Assembly: GCA_934533005.1 (NCBI GenBank)
Contig: CAKTBC010000002.1
Span: forward strand, 4,117 to 68,116
Direction: 5' to 3'
DNA: 64,000 nt
From: an uncultured Oscillospiraceae bacterium
Lineage (GTDB): Bacteria > Bacillota > Clostridia > Oscillospirales > Oscillospiraceae
Shown here piece after piece: positions 15,843-25,746 of the stretch (its first letter is position 1; the number at the start of each line of letters is the position of its first letter). The notes beneath the pieces were generated by a model that saw nothing but the letters and a program-made list of their open reading frames with translations, was not told the origin of the DNA and searched no databases. The translations under genes and the position numbers were made by a program.

Positions 15843-17192
15843 TTATACGGTGAGCTTCTTAACGGCTTCCGATATTTCCTCGAAATGCGCGCCATGGGAG
15901 GCTTTGACGAGCACAGCATCGCCCGGCCGAATGAGCTCCGGCAGCTTGGAGAGCAGCTCGGCGCGATCCTGAAAACAGACGCCGGTCTCCCCCGCGCCTT
16001 CGGCAATGTGCTTTGCCAGCTCGCCCTGCGCGATCAGAAGATCGACGCCGTGACCCGCGGCGTATTCGCCAACCGAGCGGTGGAGCGCCGGGGCATTTTC
16101 ACCCATTTCCAGCATGTCACCGAGGATGCACACACGCCGTCCGCCAAGCGAGGAAAGCGAGTCGATCGCCGCGCAATCGGACGTTGGGTTGGCGTTGTAG
16201 CAGTCGTCCACAAGTGTGCAGTATCCGGTTTTGACGACGCGGGAGCGGCGGCCGACCGTTTCATACCGGGCGAGGCCGCGCGTGATCTCCTCGTCCGATA
16301 GGCCGAGCTCCAGCGATACCGCCGCCGCGGAGAGCACCGAGTAGATCATATATGTACCGTAGGCCGGGACGGTCACGGCAAAGTTACGCCCCTCTGCCAG
16401 AATGCGGCAGGAAAGGCTCTCGCCGTTTTGCTGCACGTCCGCAGCGCGGACGGCGCAGTTTTTGCCGAGACCGAAAAGGACGGTCTTCCGCCCGAAGTCT
16501 GCTTTCGAGAGCAGCGCATCGTCGCCGTTGGCAAAGATGACGGCGTCATCCTTCATGCCCAATAAAATTTCTGATTTTGCCCGCAGGATGCCGGGGCGGT
16601 CGCCGAGCGCTTCGAGGTGCGCGTCGCCGATGTTTGTAAAGACCGCCATATCCGGGTGCACCATATTCGTAAGGCGCGTCATCTCCCCGAAGAGGGAGAC
16701 GCCCATTTCAATCACGGCGACGTCATAGTCGCCATGGAGGCCGATGAGTGAAACGGGAATGCCGATCTGCCCGTTCATGCTGCCCGGCGTTTTGAATACC
16801 CCGTATTTTCCGGAGAGCGCGGCGGCAAGCATTTCCTTGGCCGTTGTCTTGCCGACGCTGCCGGTGACGCCGACAAACGGGATATCCCAGCGCTTCCGGC
16901 TCGCCGCGGCGATCTGCTGCATGGCCGCAAGCGTATCCGGCACAACCATGCGCGGCTCGCCCGCCGTACCGCGCTCCTCGCACAGCACTGCGAGCGCACC
17001 TTTTTGCAGCACGTCGGGGATAAACTTATGTCCATCCGTCCGCTCGCCGCGCAGCGCGAGAAAGAGGCTTCCTTCCCCCGTCTGCCGGCTGTCGGTCACG
17101 ATAGCGGTGGGCGCTTTGGAAAGCACCGCTTCCTTTCCCTGCCATTCGCCGCGGCAGGCGCGGAGCATTTCGCCGATCGTCATTCCGTTCAT
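15843..17192 (-). CDS. murF: UDP-N-acetylmuramoyl-tripeptide--D-alanyl-D-alanine ligase
   Basis: A 449-residue Mur ligase that adds D-Ala-D-Ala to UDP-MurNAc-tripeptide in the cytoplasm, the last soluble step of peptidoglycan precursor synthesis. It has the N-terminal MurF domain (TIGEMLRACRGE, VTDSRQTGEGSLFLALRGE), the P-loop VGVTGSVGKTTAKEM near residue 107-121, and the C-terminal ligase domain (LVDDCYNANPTS, ILGDMLEMGE). The ATG overlaps the ddl stop by four bases (ATGA), giving a ddl-murF operon: the product of Ddl is the substrate of MurF. The stop is followed by a hairpin array and a terminator. Confidence 0.97.
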   Translation of the reverse strand: MNGMTIGEMLRACRGEWQGKEAVLSKAPTAIVTDSRQTGEGSLFLALRGERTDGHKFIPDVLQKGALAVLCEERGTAGEPRMVVPDTLAAMQQIAAASRKRWDIPFVGVTGSVGKTTAKEMLAAALSGKYGVFKTPGSMNGQIGIPVSLIGLHGDYDVAVIEMGVSLFGEMTRLTNMVHPDMAVFTNIGDAHLEALGDRPGILRAKSEILLGMKDDAVIFANGDDALLSKADFGRKTVLFGLGKNCAVRAADVQQNGESLSCRILAEGRNFAVTVPAYGTYMIYSVLSAAAVSLELGLSDEEITRGLARYETVGRRSRVVKTGYCTLVDDCYNANPTSDCAAIDSLSSLGGRRVCILGDMLEMGENAPALHRSVGEYAAGHGVDLLIAQGELAKHIAEGAGETGVCFQDRAELLSKLPELIRPGDAVLVKASHGAHFEEISEAVKKLTV

Positions 17193-18223
17193 TTCTTATA
17201 CTTCTTCAGAGATACTTCAATGATCTTTTCACACAGCTCGCCATAGTCCATGCCCTCGGCTGCCGCCATCTGCGGAATGAGGCTCGTCGGCGTCATGCCG
17301 GGGAGCGTGTTGGCCTCAAGGCAGTAAAGCTCGCCGTCCGCCTTGTCCATCAGGAAATCGACGCGGCCATAGGCATCGAGATGAAGCGCCTCGTATACGC
17401 GCTCGGCCAGACGCTGCACGCGCTCGGTGTCCTCCGCGCTGATCGGCGCGGGGCAAATCTCTTCGGTGAGTCCCGCCTGATATTTGTTCTTATAATCATA
17501 AAAGCCGGTTTTGGGAATGATCTCAATGACCGCCATGGCACGGCCGTCCATCACGCCGACGGTCAGCTCGCGGGCGCGGATATACTTTTCCACCAGCACC
17601 GCGTTGTCACACGAAAAGGCCTCATCAAGCGCAGCAGAGAGCTTTTCCGGCTCGGTGACGATGCTCGTGCCGACCGACGAACCGCCCGAGCAGGGCTTCA
17701 CGACGCACGGAAAGCCGATGCTCTCCGGTACCGCGTCACCGCGGCGAAGCGTGACGCCCGGCGGCGTGGGGATGCCGCTGTCGCGGAAGAGGATTTTGCT
17801 CAGTTCCTTATCCATGGCGAGCGCGCTGCCGAGATAGCCGCTGCCGGTATACGGCACGCCGTAAAGATCCAGGCAGGCCTGCAGCTTCCCGTTCTCGCCC
17901 TCCGCGCCGTGCAGCGCAAGGAACGCAATGTCCGCCGCGCGGCAGATCTCGATCACGCCGGGGCCGATCAGCCCATCGCCGCCGCGCTGGGCGCGAATTT
18001 TATCAAGATCGGGCTCGGTCTCCCGGACGGAGTAAACAGAGTCACCGGCGTCAGACGTAAAAGCGCCGCGGGGATTCTCTACCGCCGAGGGATTTCCGAG
18101 AAAGAGATCCACCAGCGCAACCTTATGTCCACGCGCCCGAAGCGCACGCGCCGCGCCCGTACCCGAGCTGATGGAAACATCTCGCTCGGCGCTCAATCCG
18201 CCGCAGATAACAGCTATGTACAT
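17189..18223 (-). CDS. ddl: D-alanine--D-alanine ligase
   Basis: A 344-residue ATP-grasp ligase that joins two D-alanines. The N-terminus has the VICGGLSAERDVSISSG motif with the catalytic Glu/Ser. The centre has LHGAEGENG, and PCVVKPCSGGSSVGTS marks the ATP-grasp lid region. The C-terminus reads LEANTLPGMTPTSLIPQ with metal-binding Glu and Asn. The ATG follows GGGAGG. It overlaps murF by four bases downstream. A - strand promoter candidate lies just upstream. Confidence 0.97.
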   Translation of the reverse strand: MYIAVICGGLSAERDVSISSGTGAARALRARGHKVALVDLFLGNPSAVENPRGAFTSDAGDSVYSVRETEPDLDKIRAQRGGDGLIGPGVIEICRAADIAFLALHGAEGENGKLQACLDLYGVPYTGSGYLGSALAMDKELSKILFRDSGIPTPPGVTLRRGDAVPESIGFPCVVKPCSGGSSVGTSIVTEPEKLSAALDEAFSCDNAVLVEKYIRARELTVGVMDGRAMAVIEIIPKTGFYDYKNKYQAGLTEEICPAPISAEDTERVQRLAERVYEALHLDAYGRVDFLMDKADGELYCLEANTLPGMTPTSLIPQMAAAEGMDYGELCEKIIEVSLKKYKK

Positions 18224-18255
18224 GAGTCATGCCTCCCATGTTTGCAATTCGTTTT

Positions 18256-18283
18256 ATTATACATCACTCACGGGAGATTGGAA
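18256..18283 (-). promoter_or_regulatory. Probable promoter of ddl-murF
   Basis: On the - strand TTCCAA, a 16-base spacer and TATAAT, about 33 bases upstream of the ddl start. The -10 box is perfect; the -35 box is weak. Confidence 0.5.
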
Positions 18284-18368
18284 ACACAATATTTGCTTTT
18301 TGCTCTGCAAAAAATGTGTTCTGCACGGTTTGTCTGCCGCCGGAGATGATTTTTCCGGAAAAAGGGGA

Positions 18369-18397
18369 TTGTTATTTCTCTGCTGCGTTGGTATAAT
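18369..18397 (+). promoter_or_regulatory. Promoter of the exonuclease gene
   Basis: TTGTTA, 17-base spacer, perfect TATAAT, 31 bases before the start codon. Confidence 0.78.
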
Positions 18398-18428
18398 GAT
18401 TTGGTTATAAGAAAGGTCGGTAATCCGA

Positions 18429-19400
18429 ATGTCCTATATTGTCCTTGACCTGGAATGGAACCAGGCTATGAGCTCCAACGCGTCCGTCTTCAACCGTCTC
18501 CCCATCCATCTGAGCGGCGAGATCATCCAGATCGGCGCGGTGAAGCTCGACGATGATTTCTGCCCCGCGGAGGAATTTCAGTCCGACGTGCGGCCGATCT
18601 ACTTCCGCAGCATGCACTACAAAGTCAAAAAGCTGACCGGCATTGATAAGGAACGTCTCAGCCACGGCGACACCTTCCCCACCGTGTTCGAACGCTTCCG
18701 CGAGTGGTGCGGCGAGGATCCGGTGTTTGTCACCTGGGGGTACGATGACCGGCGGATCATGGAACAGAACATCATCATTCACGATCTCGACTGGGACTGG
18801 ATCGCTGACTGGATCAATCTTCAGCTCATCTACAACATCCAGACCGGCGGCGATAAAAACCAAAAGTCCCTTGCCACCGCGATGGAGCACTTTTCCATTG
18901 AGCAGACCCGCGTAGCGCACGACGCGCTTGGCGACGCCTACAACACGGCGCTCGTATGCTCGAAGCTCAACTTCGCCGAAGGGCTTGAGCAGTACGACAA
19001 CGCCACCTCCCTTCTCGCCACACGCCTGCCGGAGGATAAGCACCACAACGACGAGCCCGATGCGTTGGAGCACCGCGCCTTCACCGGGTACAACTCCCGT
19101 TCCGAGGCGTTTCTGGACGCAGAGGTCACAAGTGCCGTCTGCCCGGACTGCGGCGAGCCGCTGGAGCTCACGCGCTGGGTCAACCAGGGCGACCGGCGGT
19201 ATATGACGATCGGCACGTGCGAGGAGCACCGAAAGTTTCTCGTCCGGCTCAAGTTCCGCAAAACGGAAAACGACAGCTGGTCTGTAAACCGTATCGTTTA
19301 CCGCGCCGACGACGAGATGGAGAAATTCTACCGCGACAAGGCGACGCAGAGCCGCCGCCGTGGCCGCGGACACCGCCGCCGCAGGAGCGAGAACACCTGA
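18429..19400 (+). CDS. DEDDh-type 3'-5' exonuclease with zinc-ribbon-like C-terminus
   Basis: A 323-residue protein. The N-terminal 180 residues are an exonuclease fold: Exo I YIVLDLEW (Asp/Glu), Exo II with the metal-binding Asp in GYDD, and Exo III AHDALGDAYNTA with the catalytic His. This places it near KapD/RNase T-like proteins. The C-terminal part adds Cys pairs (CPDCGEPLE, then CEEH) resembling a zinc ribbon. It ends in a strongly basic Arg/His tail (RRRGRGHRRRR), which suggests nucleic-acid binding. The substrate, DNA or RNA, is not defined. It stands alone with its own promoter and terminator. Confidence 0.87.
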   Translation: MSYIVLDLEWNQAMSSNASVFNRLPIHLSGEIIQIGAVKLDDDFCPAEEFQSDVRPIYFRSMHYKVKKLTGIDKERLSHGDTFPTVFERFREWCGEDPVFVTWGYDDRRIMEQNIIIHDLDWDWIADWINLQLIYNIQTGGDKNQKSLATAMEHFSIEQTRVAHDALGDAYNTALVCSKLNFAEGLEQYDNATSLLATRLPEDKHHNDEPDALEHRAFTGYNSRSEAFLDAEVTSAVCPDCGEPLELTRWVNQGDRRYMTIGTCEEHRKFLVRLKFRKTENDSWSVNRIVYRADDEMEKFYRDKATQSRRRGRGHRRRRSENT

Positions 19401-19412
19401 ACCGTATAACGA

Positions 19413-19460
19413 AGCCCGGGGCCGCACAGCCGTCAAAGCCGTGCCGCCCCGGGCTTTTTT
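19413..19460 (+). terminator. Terminator after the exonuclease gene
   Basis: AGCCCGGGGC and GCCCCGGGCT form the base of a long stem, followed by T6. Confidence 0.88.
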
Positions 19461-19466
19461 CACCCG

Positions 19467-20240
19467 TTAATCCAGCTCCTGCTGGCGGAGCCAGGTGTCC
19501 ATCACCAGACTGTGCGGGAGGATCTTCACGCCGAGCGCCTGCAAGCGCGCTTTGAAGCCGCATTTGCTCATGTCCCTGCCTTTCTTTGCGTCCTTCCATG
19601 CCTGGGAGACGATCTCCTCCGGCTTATACATGGCGACGTATTTTTTGACGACCGGCTTTTCGCCGCTCGACACGGCGCGGTCAAAGAACTCGGTCTTCGT
19701 CCAGAACGGGCAAACCGCCATCACGCGCACGCCCTGTTTTCTGAGCTCGCGGTTGAGCGCGCGGCTGTAGTGCAGAACGAGCGCTTTCGTCGCGCCGTAA
19801 ACGTTGATATACGGGATCGGCTGAAACGCCGCGACGGAGGCGATGTTGATGATCTGGCTGCCGGACGGCATATATGGCACCGTGAGCTGGCAGAGCGCCA
19901 TGACTGCCTTGCAGTTGAGATCGACCATGTTGAGATTCACTTCGAGCGGCGTGTCCATCACGGCACGGAATTTTCCGAAGCCGCTCGCATTGATGAGAAG
20001 GCCGACCTCCGGCTGCTCCTCGCGCAGGAGCGAGGCATACACCTCATACGACGCCTCGTCGGAGAGATCGAGCGAAATGGCGCGCACCGGGAACGCCGTA
20101 TGGTTTTTCAGCTCTTCCAGCCGGTCGGCACGCCGGGCGATCGCCCATATCTCGTCAAACGTTCCGAATTCCTGCACCGTTTCTGCGAAGCGGCGGCCCA
20201 TGCCGCTCGATGCGCCGGTAATGACAGCAATTTTCTTCAT
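19467..20240 (-). CDS. Short-chain dehydrogenase/reductase
   Basis: A 257-residue SDR. The cofactor motif TGASSGMG is at 8-15, followed by IARRADRLEEL; the presence of Arg residues after beta-2 favours NADP. It has NASG in place of the usual NNAG, the catalytic Ser in IASVAA, and YGATK near residue 150. The C-terminus (about 215-257) is Lys/Arg-rich and may contact the membrane. Such proteins reduce or oxidise carbonyl/alcohol groups on unknown substrates. It is followed by a terminator-flanked gap and preceded by the DUF975 gene about 70 bases away with a hairpin between. Confidence 0.9.
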   Translation of the reverse strand: MKKIAVITGASSGMGRRFAETVQEFGTFDEIWAIARRADRLEELKNHTAFPVRAISLDLSDEASYEVYASLLREEQPEVGLLINASGFGKFRAVMDTPLEVNLNMVDLNCKAVMALCQLTVPYMPSGSQIINIASVAAFQPIPYINVYGATKALVLHYSRALNRELRKQGVRVMAVCPFWTKTEFFDRAVSSGEKPVVKKYVAMYKPEEIVSQAWKDAKKGRDMSKCGFKARLQALGVKILPHSLVMDTWLRQQELD

Positions 20241-20266
20241 AGTATATTCGTCTCCTCTTTTACAGG

Positions 20267-20294
20267 AATACCGGCTGGTGTACGCCAGCCGGTA
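20267..20294. other. Intergenic hairpin without T run
   Basis: ATACCGGCTGG pairs with CCAGCCGGTAT around a short loop between the DUF975 gene and the SDR gene. No T run follows on the - strand, so it is more likely an mRNA-stability or weak attenuation element than a full terminator. Confidence 0.5.
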
Positions 20295-20310
20295 TCAACT
20301 TTTTATGATT

Positions 20311-21006
20311 TTAAAACTCAAACGGCGGCTGCACTCTTGCCGTGCGGAGATTTTCGTAGAACACGGTCTCGGTGATGGAAACATAGGGCTTTACGAAAAC
20401 GGAAACGCCCGGGATCGTCGCAAGGATCTGCCAGCCAATAAAGCTCAGCTGCAGAACGAAAAGCTCCCATTTGTGGCCGCGCATCATGAGCCGGCTCTCC
20501 CGCATGCAGCGGATCGGCGACCAGTCGGGATGGTCGACCTGCAAATACGTTGCCATGCCGTAGGCATACGAGAGGATAAGACCGGGAATGAGCAGCGCCA
20601 CCGACGCGACCATAACGAGCGCATCGATCAGAAGCGTCAGCGCGATACCGCGTCCGGCGATGCTAAATCCGTCCAGCAGGTTGCCGTAGCCGGAGACCTC
20701 GCCGCGCACAACATGGAGCGTGTAAGCGGTATATCCGTAGGAAAGAACGATGATGGCCAGCTGGAAAAGAACCAGGATCGCTGTCGGGACGAACTCCGCG
20801 TTGGAAAAGTCGATGCGGATCATGTTCTCGTAATCGAGCGCTTCCACCGCGTTCAGATCGATCAGGATCGGCTGCCCGCCGATCTTCTGCGCCAGATAGT
20901 TGAGAAGCCAGACGACCGCCAGCAGCGCCAGCGTCACAAGGCAGGGGTGCGGGCGGGTCGAATTGATCAGGCCGCGGGCGCGCAGCTTCATTTCTCCTCG
21001 CGTCAT
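20311..21006 (-). CDS. DUF975-family membrane protein
   Basis: A 231-residue membrane protein with about five hydrophobic segments (near 24-42, 75-98, 118-145, 180-205). Its layout matches DUF975: an N-terminal KLRARGLINSTRPH amphipathic segment, and the motif SYAYGMATYLQVDHPDWSPIRC leading into MRGHKWELF near the C-terminus. Function unknown. The ATG overlaps the murC stop by four bases, so it is co-expressed with murC. Confidence 0.88.
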   Translation of the reverse strand: MTRGEMKLRARGLINSTRPHPCLVTLALLAVVWLLNYLAQKIGGQPILIDLNAVEALDYENMIRIDFSNAEFVPTAILVLFQLAIIVLSYGYTAYTLHVVRGEVSGYGNLLDGFSIAGRGIALTLLIDALVMVASVALLIPGLILSYAYGMATYLQVDHPDWSPIRCMRESRLMMRGHKWELFVLQLSFIGWQILATIPGVSVFVKPYVSITETVFYENLRTARVQPPFEF

Positions 21007-22388
21007 GCTCTATCCTTTCCCTCAGCAACGAGACGCTCGCCGATCTTATATACATCGCCCGCGCCGACCGTAAGGATGATGTCGCCGGGGCTGGCCGTTG
21101 CGCGCAGCGTTTTTTCAAGCTCGGCGTTGTCCGCGAAGAAGATACCGTTCGGCAGCTCGCGCGCGATATCCGCGGACGAGATGCCGATGGTGTTCTTTTC
21201 CCGCGCAGCATAGATCTCCGCGAGATAACATACGTCGGGTCGGCGGAGCTGCTCGACAAAATCGCTGAAGAGCGCCTGCGTACGGGAGTATGTATGCGGC
21301 TGGAACACGACGATCGTGCGCTTGTACCCCAGCGACTCGATGGCGTCCAGCAGCGCTTTCAGCTCGCCCGGATGGTGAGCGTAATCGTCGTAAACGTCTG
21401 CGCCGTTATACTTGCCCTTGAACTCAAACCGGCGGTTTGCGCCGGAGAATCCGGCGAGTCCGTAGCGGATGGCCGCGGGGCTGCAGCCGAGACAGATGGC
21501 CGCCGCAGAAGCGGCAAGCGCGTTTTTCACATTATGGATGCCGGGAACGCGAAGGCTCACGTGTGTGAATACCTCTTCGCAGTAAATGACGTCAAATTCC
21601 GTCTCCGCGCCGTGCTGCACGATGTGGGCGGCATAGACGTCCGCGCCCTTGTTCAGACCAAACGTGAAGATATCGCGGCCAAGCGGCGCGAGCGCATCCA
21701 TGGAGTTTTTGTCCTCGGCGTTTGCGATGATGTACCCGTTTTCCGGGACAAGCGAGGCAAACTTCCGGAACGACGCCTTCACATCCTCGAGATCCTTGAA
21801 GAAGTCGAGATGGTCGGCCTCGATATTCAGTATGACCGCCACGGTGGGCGAAAATGCGTGGAAGGAATTATAGTATTCGCACGCCTCCATCACGATCGTG
21901 TCGCCAGCGCCGACGCGGTGGCCGGCATGGAGAAGCGGAAGCGTACCGCCGATCATAACGGTCGGGTCGCGCTCGGCGGCCATGAGGATGTGCGTGCACA
22001 TGGAGGTCGTCGTCGTTTTGCCGTGCGTACCGGCGATGCAGAGCGAATTGCGGTAATCCTTCATGATTGCGCCCCACGCCTGCGTACGTTCAAACACCGG
22101 AAGGCCGCGGCGGTGCGCCTCAACGATCTCCGGGTTTTCATCATGCACGGCAGCGGTGCGGACAACAAATTCGGCGTCTGCCGGAATGTTCTCCGCGCGG
22201 TGCCCAATAAACACAGGGATGCCAAGCGAGCGCAGATGCGCCACGTTCGCCCCCTCGTTCATATCTGAACCGGTGATCACAAGTCCCGCTTCCGCGAGGA
22301 CTTCCGCCAAAGGCGACATGGATACGCCGCCGACGCCGATCAGATGGCCGCGGCGTCCCGCCCAGTAATATTCCGAAAACGATGGCAT
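21003..22388 (-). CDS. murC: UDP-N-acetylmuramate--L-alanine ligase
   Basis: A 461-residue Mur ligase that adds the first amino acid, L-Ala, to UDP-MurNAc. It has the Rossmann-like start HLIGVGGVSMSPLAEVL, the P-loop IAGTHGKTTTTSM near residue 118, the ACEYYNSFHAF region, and the C-terminal DDYAHHPGELKALL and FQPHTYSRT motifs typical of MurC. The start is taken at the second ATG (22386-22388), which is nine bases from AGGAG; the first ATG at 22394 is too close to it. It is the first gene of a pair with the DUF975 gene. Confidence 0.97.
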   Translation of the reverse strand: MPSFSEYYWAGRRGHLIGVGGVSMSPLAEVLAEAGLVITGSDMNEGANVAHLRSLGIPVFIGHRAENIPADAEFVVRTAAVHDENPEIVEAHRRGLPVFERTQAWGAIMKDYRNSLCIAGTHGKTTTTSMCTHILMAAERDPTVMIGGTLPLLHAGHRVGAGDTIVMEACEYYNSFHAFSPTVAVILNIEADHLDFFKDLEDVKASFRKFASLVPENGYIIANAEDKNSMDALAPLGRDIFTFGLNKGADVYAAHIVQHGAETEFDVIYCEEVFTHVSLRVPGIHNVKNALAASAAAICLGCSPAAIRYGLAGFSGANRRFEFKGKYNGADVYDDYAHHPGELKALLDAIESLGYKRTIVVFQPHTYSRTQALFSDFVEQLRRPDVCYLAEIYAAREKNTIGISSADIARELPNGIFFADNAELEKTLRATASPGDIILTVGAGDVYKIGERLVAEGKDRA

Positions 22389-22459
22389 GGACATACTCTC
22401 CTAACCAAGTTCAAATTGCCTGAAAAGGAATTATACTATATCTTCCGAAAAAAAACAAG

Positions 22460-23959
<1,500 letters not shown>

Positions 23960-23971
23960 GGGATAACCTCC

Positions 23972-23999
23972 TTGATTTTCGCTGGGAATTGTATATAAT
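23972..23999 (+). promoter_or_regulatory. AT-rich divergent promoter region; candidate promoter of the hydrolase
   Basis: TTGATT, 16-base spacer, TATAAT on the + strand, overlapping the 5' end of glpK on the other strand. The following 30 bases contain further TATAAT-like sequences on both strands, so the exact start site is uncertain. Confidence 0.45.
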
Positions 24000-24045
24000 A
24001 TACTCTATAATATAGGCATTATAGCACAAGAAAGGATCTTTGGCT

Positions 24046-24981
24046 ATGGCACGTATGTCGGAATTTACATTTTTATCTTCGGACGGACAGACGGCTCTCT
24101 CCGCGCGCGAATATCTCCCGGTGGGAGAGCCCGTCGGCATCGTTCAGATCGTACACGGCATTGCCGAGCACATTGCCCGGTATGACGCCTTTGCCGCGTT
24201 TCTCACCGAGCATGGCTTCATCGTGGTGATGCACGACCAGCTTGGCCACGGAAAAAGCGCGCCGGACGAGGCACATCTCGGCTTTTTCAGCGAGGAGAAC
24301 GGTTGGGAGAAGGCAGTGCAGGATATCCGCTCGCTGCACGACAAGACGGCGGCGAAGTATCCCGGCAAACCGTATTTCATTTTCGGCCACAGCATGGGTT
24401 CGTTCCTGACACGCACTTACCTCATACGCTTCCGCACGGGACTGGACGGCGCCGTCATCAGCGGCACCGGTCACCAGAGTCCCGCCCTCGTTTCCGCAGG
24501 CAAGGCGATGAGTGCGCTCGACATCCGCCGGAACGGCGCGATGCACAAGAGCGATTTCCTCAACAAAATGGCCTTTGGCAGCTACAACGATAAGTTTGAA
24601 AATCCCCGCACCGCCAGTGACTGGCTCAGCCGCGACGAGGCCGCCGTTGATCTTTACAACGAGGACCCCCTCTGCGGCTTTATCCCGACGGCGGGACTGC
24701 TGCACGACATGATGAGCGGCATCGCGTTCATCACCAAGCAGAAGAACATCGCCCGGATGAAAAAGGATCTGCCGATCCTCTTCGTCTCCGGCGACTGCGA
24801 CCCCGTCGGCGAGCAGGGCCGCGGCGTGATCCGCGCCTACAAGTGCTTCCTCAAGGCGGGCATGAAGGACGTCACCATGAAGCTCTACCACGGCGGACGG
24901 CACGAAATGCTCAACGAAACGAACCGCGCCGAAGTTTACGAGGACGTTCTGAGCTGGCTCAACAGCAAAGCAGGAAAATAA
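24046..24981 (+). CDS. Alpha/beta hydrolase, monoacylglycerol-lipase-like
   Basis: A 311-residue serine hydrolase of the Hydrolase_4 type. The opening IVQIVHGIAEHIARYD provides the oxyanion region and QLGHGKS follows. The nucleophile elbow GHSMGS holds the catalytic Ser; an Asp in FVSGDCDPVG and a His in YHGGRHEMLNE complete the triad. No signal peptide is visible, so it is cytoplasmic. Family members split monoacylglycerols or short esters. The neighbouring divergent glycerol kinase would use released glycerol, which is suggestive but not proof. The ATG at 24046 lies nine bases after AAAGGA. Confidence 0.9.
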   Translation: MARMSEFTFLSSDGQTALSAREYLPVGEPVGIVQIVHGIAEHIARYDAFAAFLTEHGFIVVMHDQLGHGKSAPDEAHLGFFSEENGWEKAVQDIRSLHDKTAAKYPGKPYFIFGHSMGSFLTRTYLIRFRTGLDGAVISGTGHQSPALVSAGKAMSALDIRRNGAMHKSDFLNKMAFGSYNDKFENPRTASDWLSRDEAAVDLYNEDPLCGFIPTAGLLHDMMSGIAFITKQKNIARMKKDLPILFVSGDCDPVGEQGRGVIRAYKCFLKAGMKDVTMKLYHGGRHEMLNETNRAEVYEDVLSWLNSKAGK

Positions 24982-24983
24982 TG

Positions 24984-25014
24984 CCGGATTGTCCCGACAC
25001 ATAGGGACAATCCG
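24984..25014. other. Palindrome upstream of sigK
   Basis: CGGATTGTCCC pairs with GGGACAATCCG around eight bases. No T run follows, so it is a poor terminator. It may be a protein-binding site or an RNA hairpin between the hydrolase and sigK. Confidence 0.5.
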
Positions 25015-25055
25015 CGCCGGAATACAATGAACCATCCGTTATGGGAGGTTTTTGT

Positions 25056-25745
25056 ATGCTGGCAAGTGCGTTTCTACTTCTGCTCAACGGCGCGTTTCTC
25101 TCGCTGCGTCTCGGCGCCGGTTCCGGCTCGTTTCCGCGGCCGCTGCCCGCCAGGGAGGAGCGGCGCTGTGTGGAGCGCTGGATGCAGGGGGATCTGGAAG
25201 CCCGGAACACGCTCATCGAACACAACCTGCGTCTTGTGGCACACATAATCAAAAAATACTATACGAGCGAAAGCGACCAGGACGATCTCATCTCCATCGG
25301 AACGGTGGGTCTCATCAAGGGCGTATCCACATACCGCCCGGACAGGGGCGTGCGCCTTGCGACTTACGCTTCCCGATGCATTGAAAACGAGGTGCTCATG
25401 CATTTTCGCGGCAGCCGAAAAAGCGCGGGCGATCTTTCGCTTTCGGATTCCATCGACACCGACTCCGACGGCAATTCCCTTTCGCTGATGGACGTTCTGG
25501 CCGACGAGGAGGACATGTCCGAGCGCATCGTGCAGACCGATCTCTGCCGCTGCCTCTCGGACATGATCGACGATGTGCTCGACGAACGCGAGGCCGAGAT
25601 CGTTCGCCTTCGCTACGGGCTCTGCGGCGGCGCCGCGCTCACACAGCGCGAGACCGCCAAGCGCTGCGGTATTTCGCGCTCCTACGTATCGCGCCTGGAG
25701 AAGAAGGCGCTCGAAAAGCTCAAAAGAAACATGGAAGAGGAATAA
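25056..25745 (+). CDS. sigK: Sporulation RNA polymerase sigma factor SigK (pro-sigma-K)
   Basis: A 229-residue sigma factor. The first 30 or so residues are a hydrophobic pro-sequence (LASAFLLLLNGAFLSLRL) ending at FPRPLPAREE, the layout of pro-sigma-K, which is cleaved at the forespore membrane. Region 2 (NTLIEHNLRLVAHIIKKYY, SIGTVGLIKGV, ATYASRCIENEVLMH) and region 4 (EAEIVRLRYGL, TQRETAKRCGISRSYVSRLEKKAL) follow. The start is the ATG at 25056 behind GGGAGG. The gene is uninterrupted, with no skin element. It directs late mother-cell genes during sporulation, so the organism probably forms spores. Confidence 0.95.
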   Translation: MLASAFLLLLNGAFLSLRLGAGSGSFPRPLPAREERRCVERWMQGDLEARNTLIEHNLRLVAHIIKKYYTSESDQDDLISIGTVGLIKGVSTYRPDRGVRLATYASRCIENEVLMHFRGSRKSAGDLSLSDSIDTDSDGNSLSLMDVLADEEDMSERIVQTDLCRCLSDMIDDVLDEREAEIVRLRYGLCGGAALTQRETAKRCGISRSYVSRLEKKALEKLKRNMEEE

Positions 25746-25746
25746 T

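Noticed and set aside
25056..25745. A skin-type element or split sigK
   Set aside because: The sigK frame is continuous from pro-sequence to region 4 and no recombinase gene is nearby.
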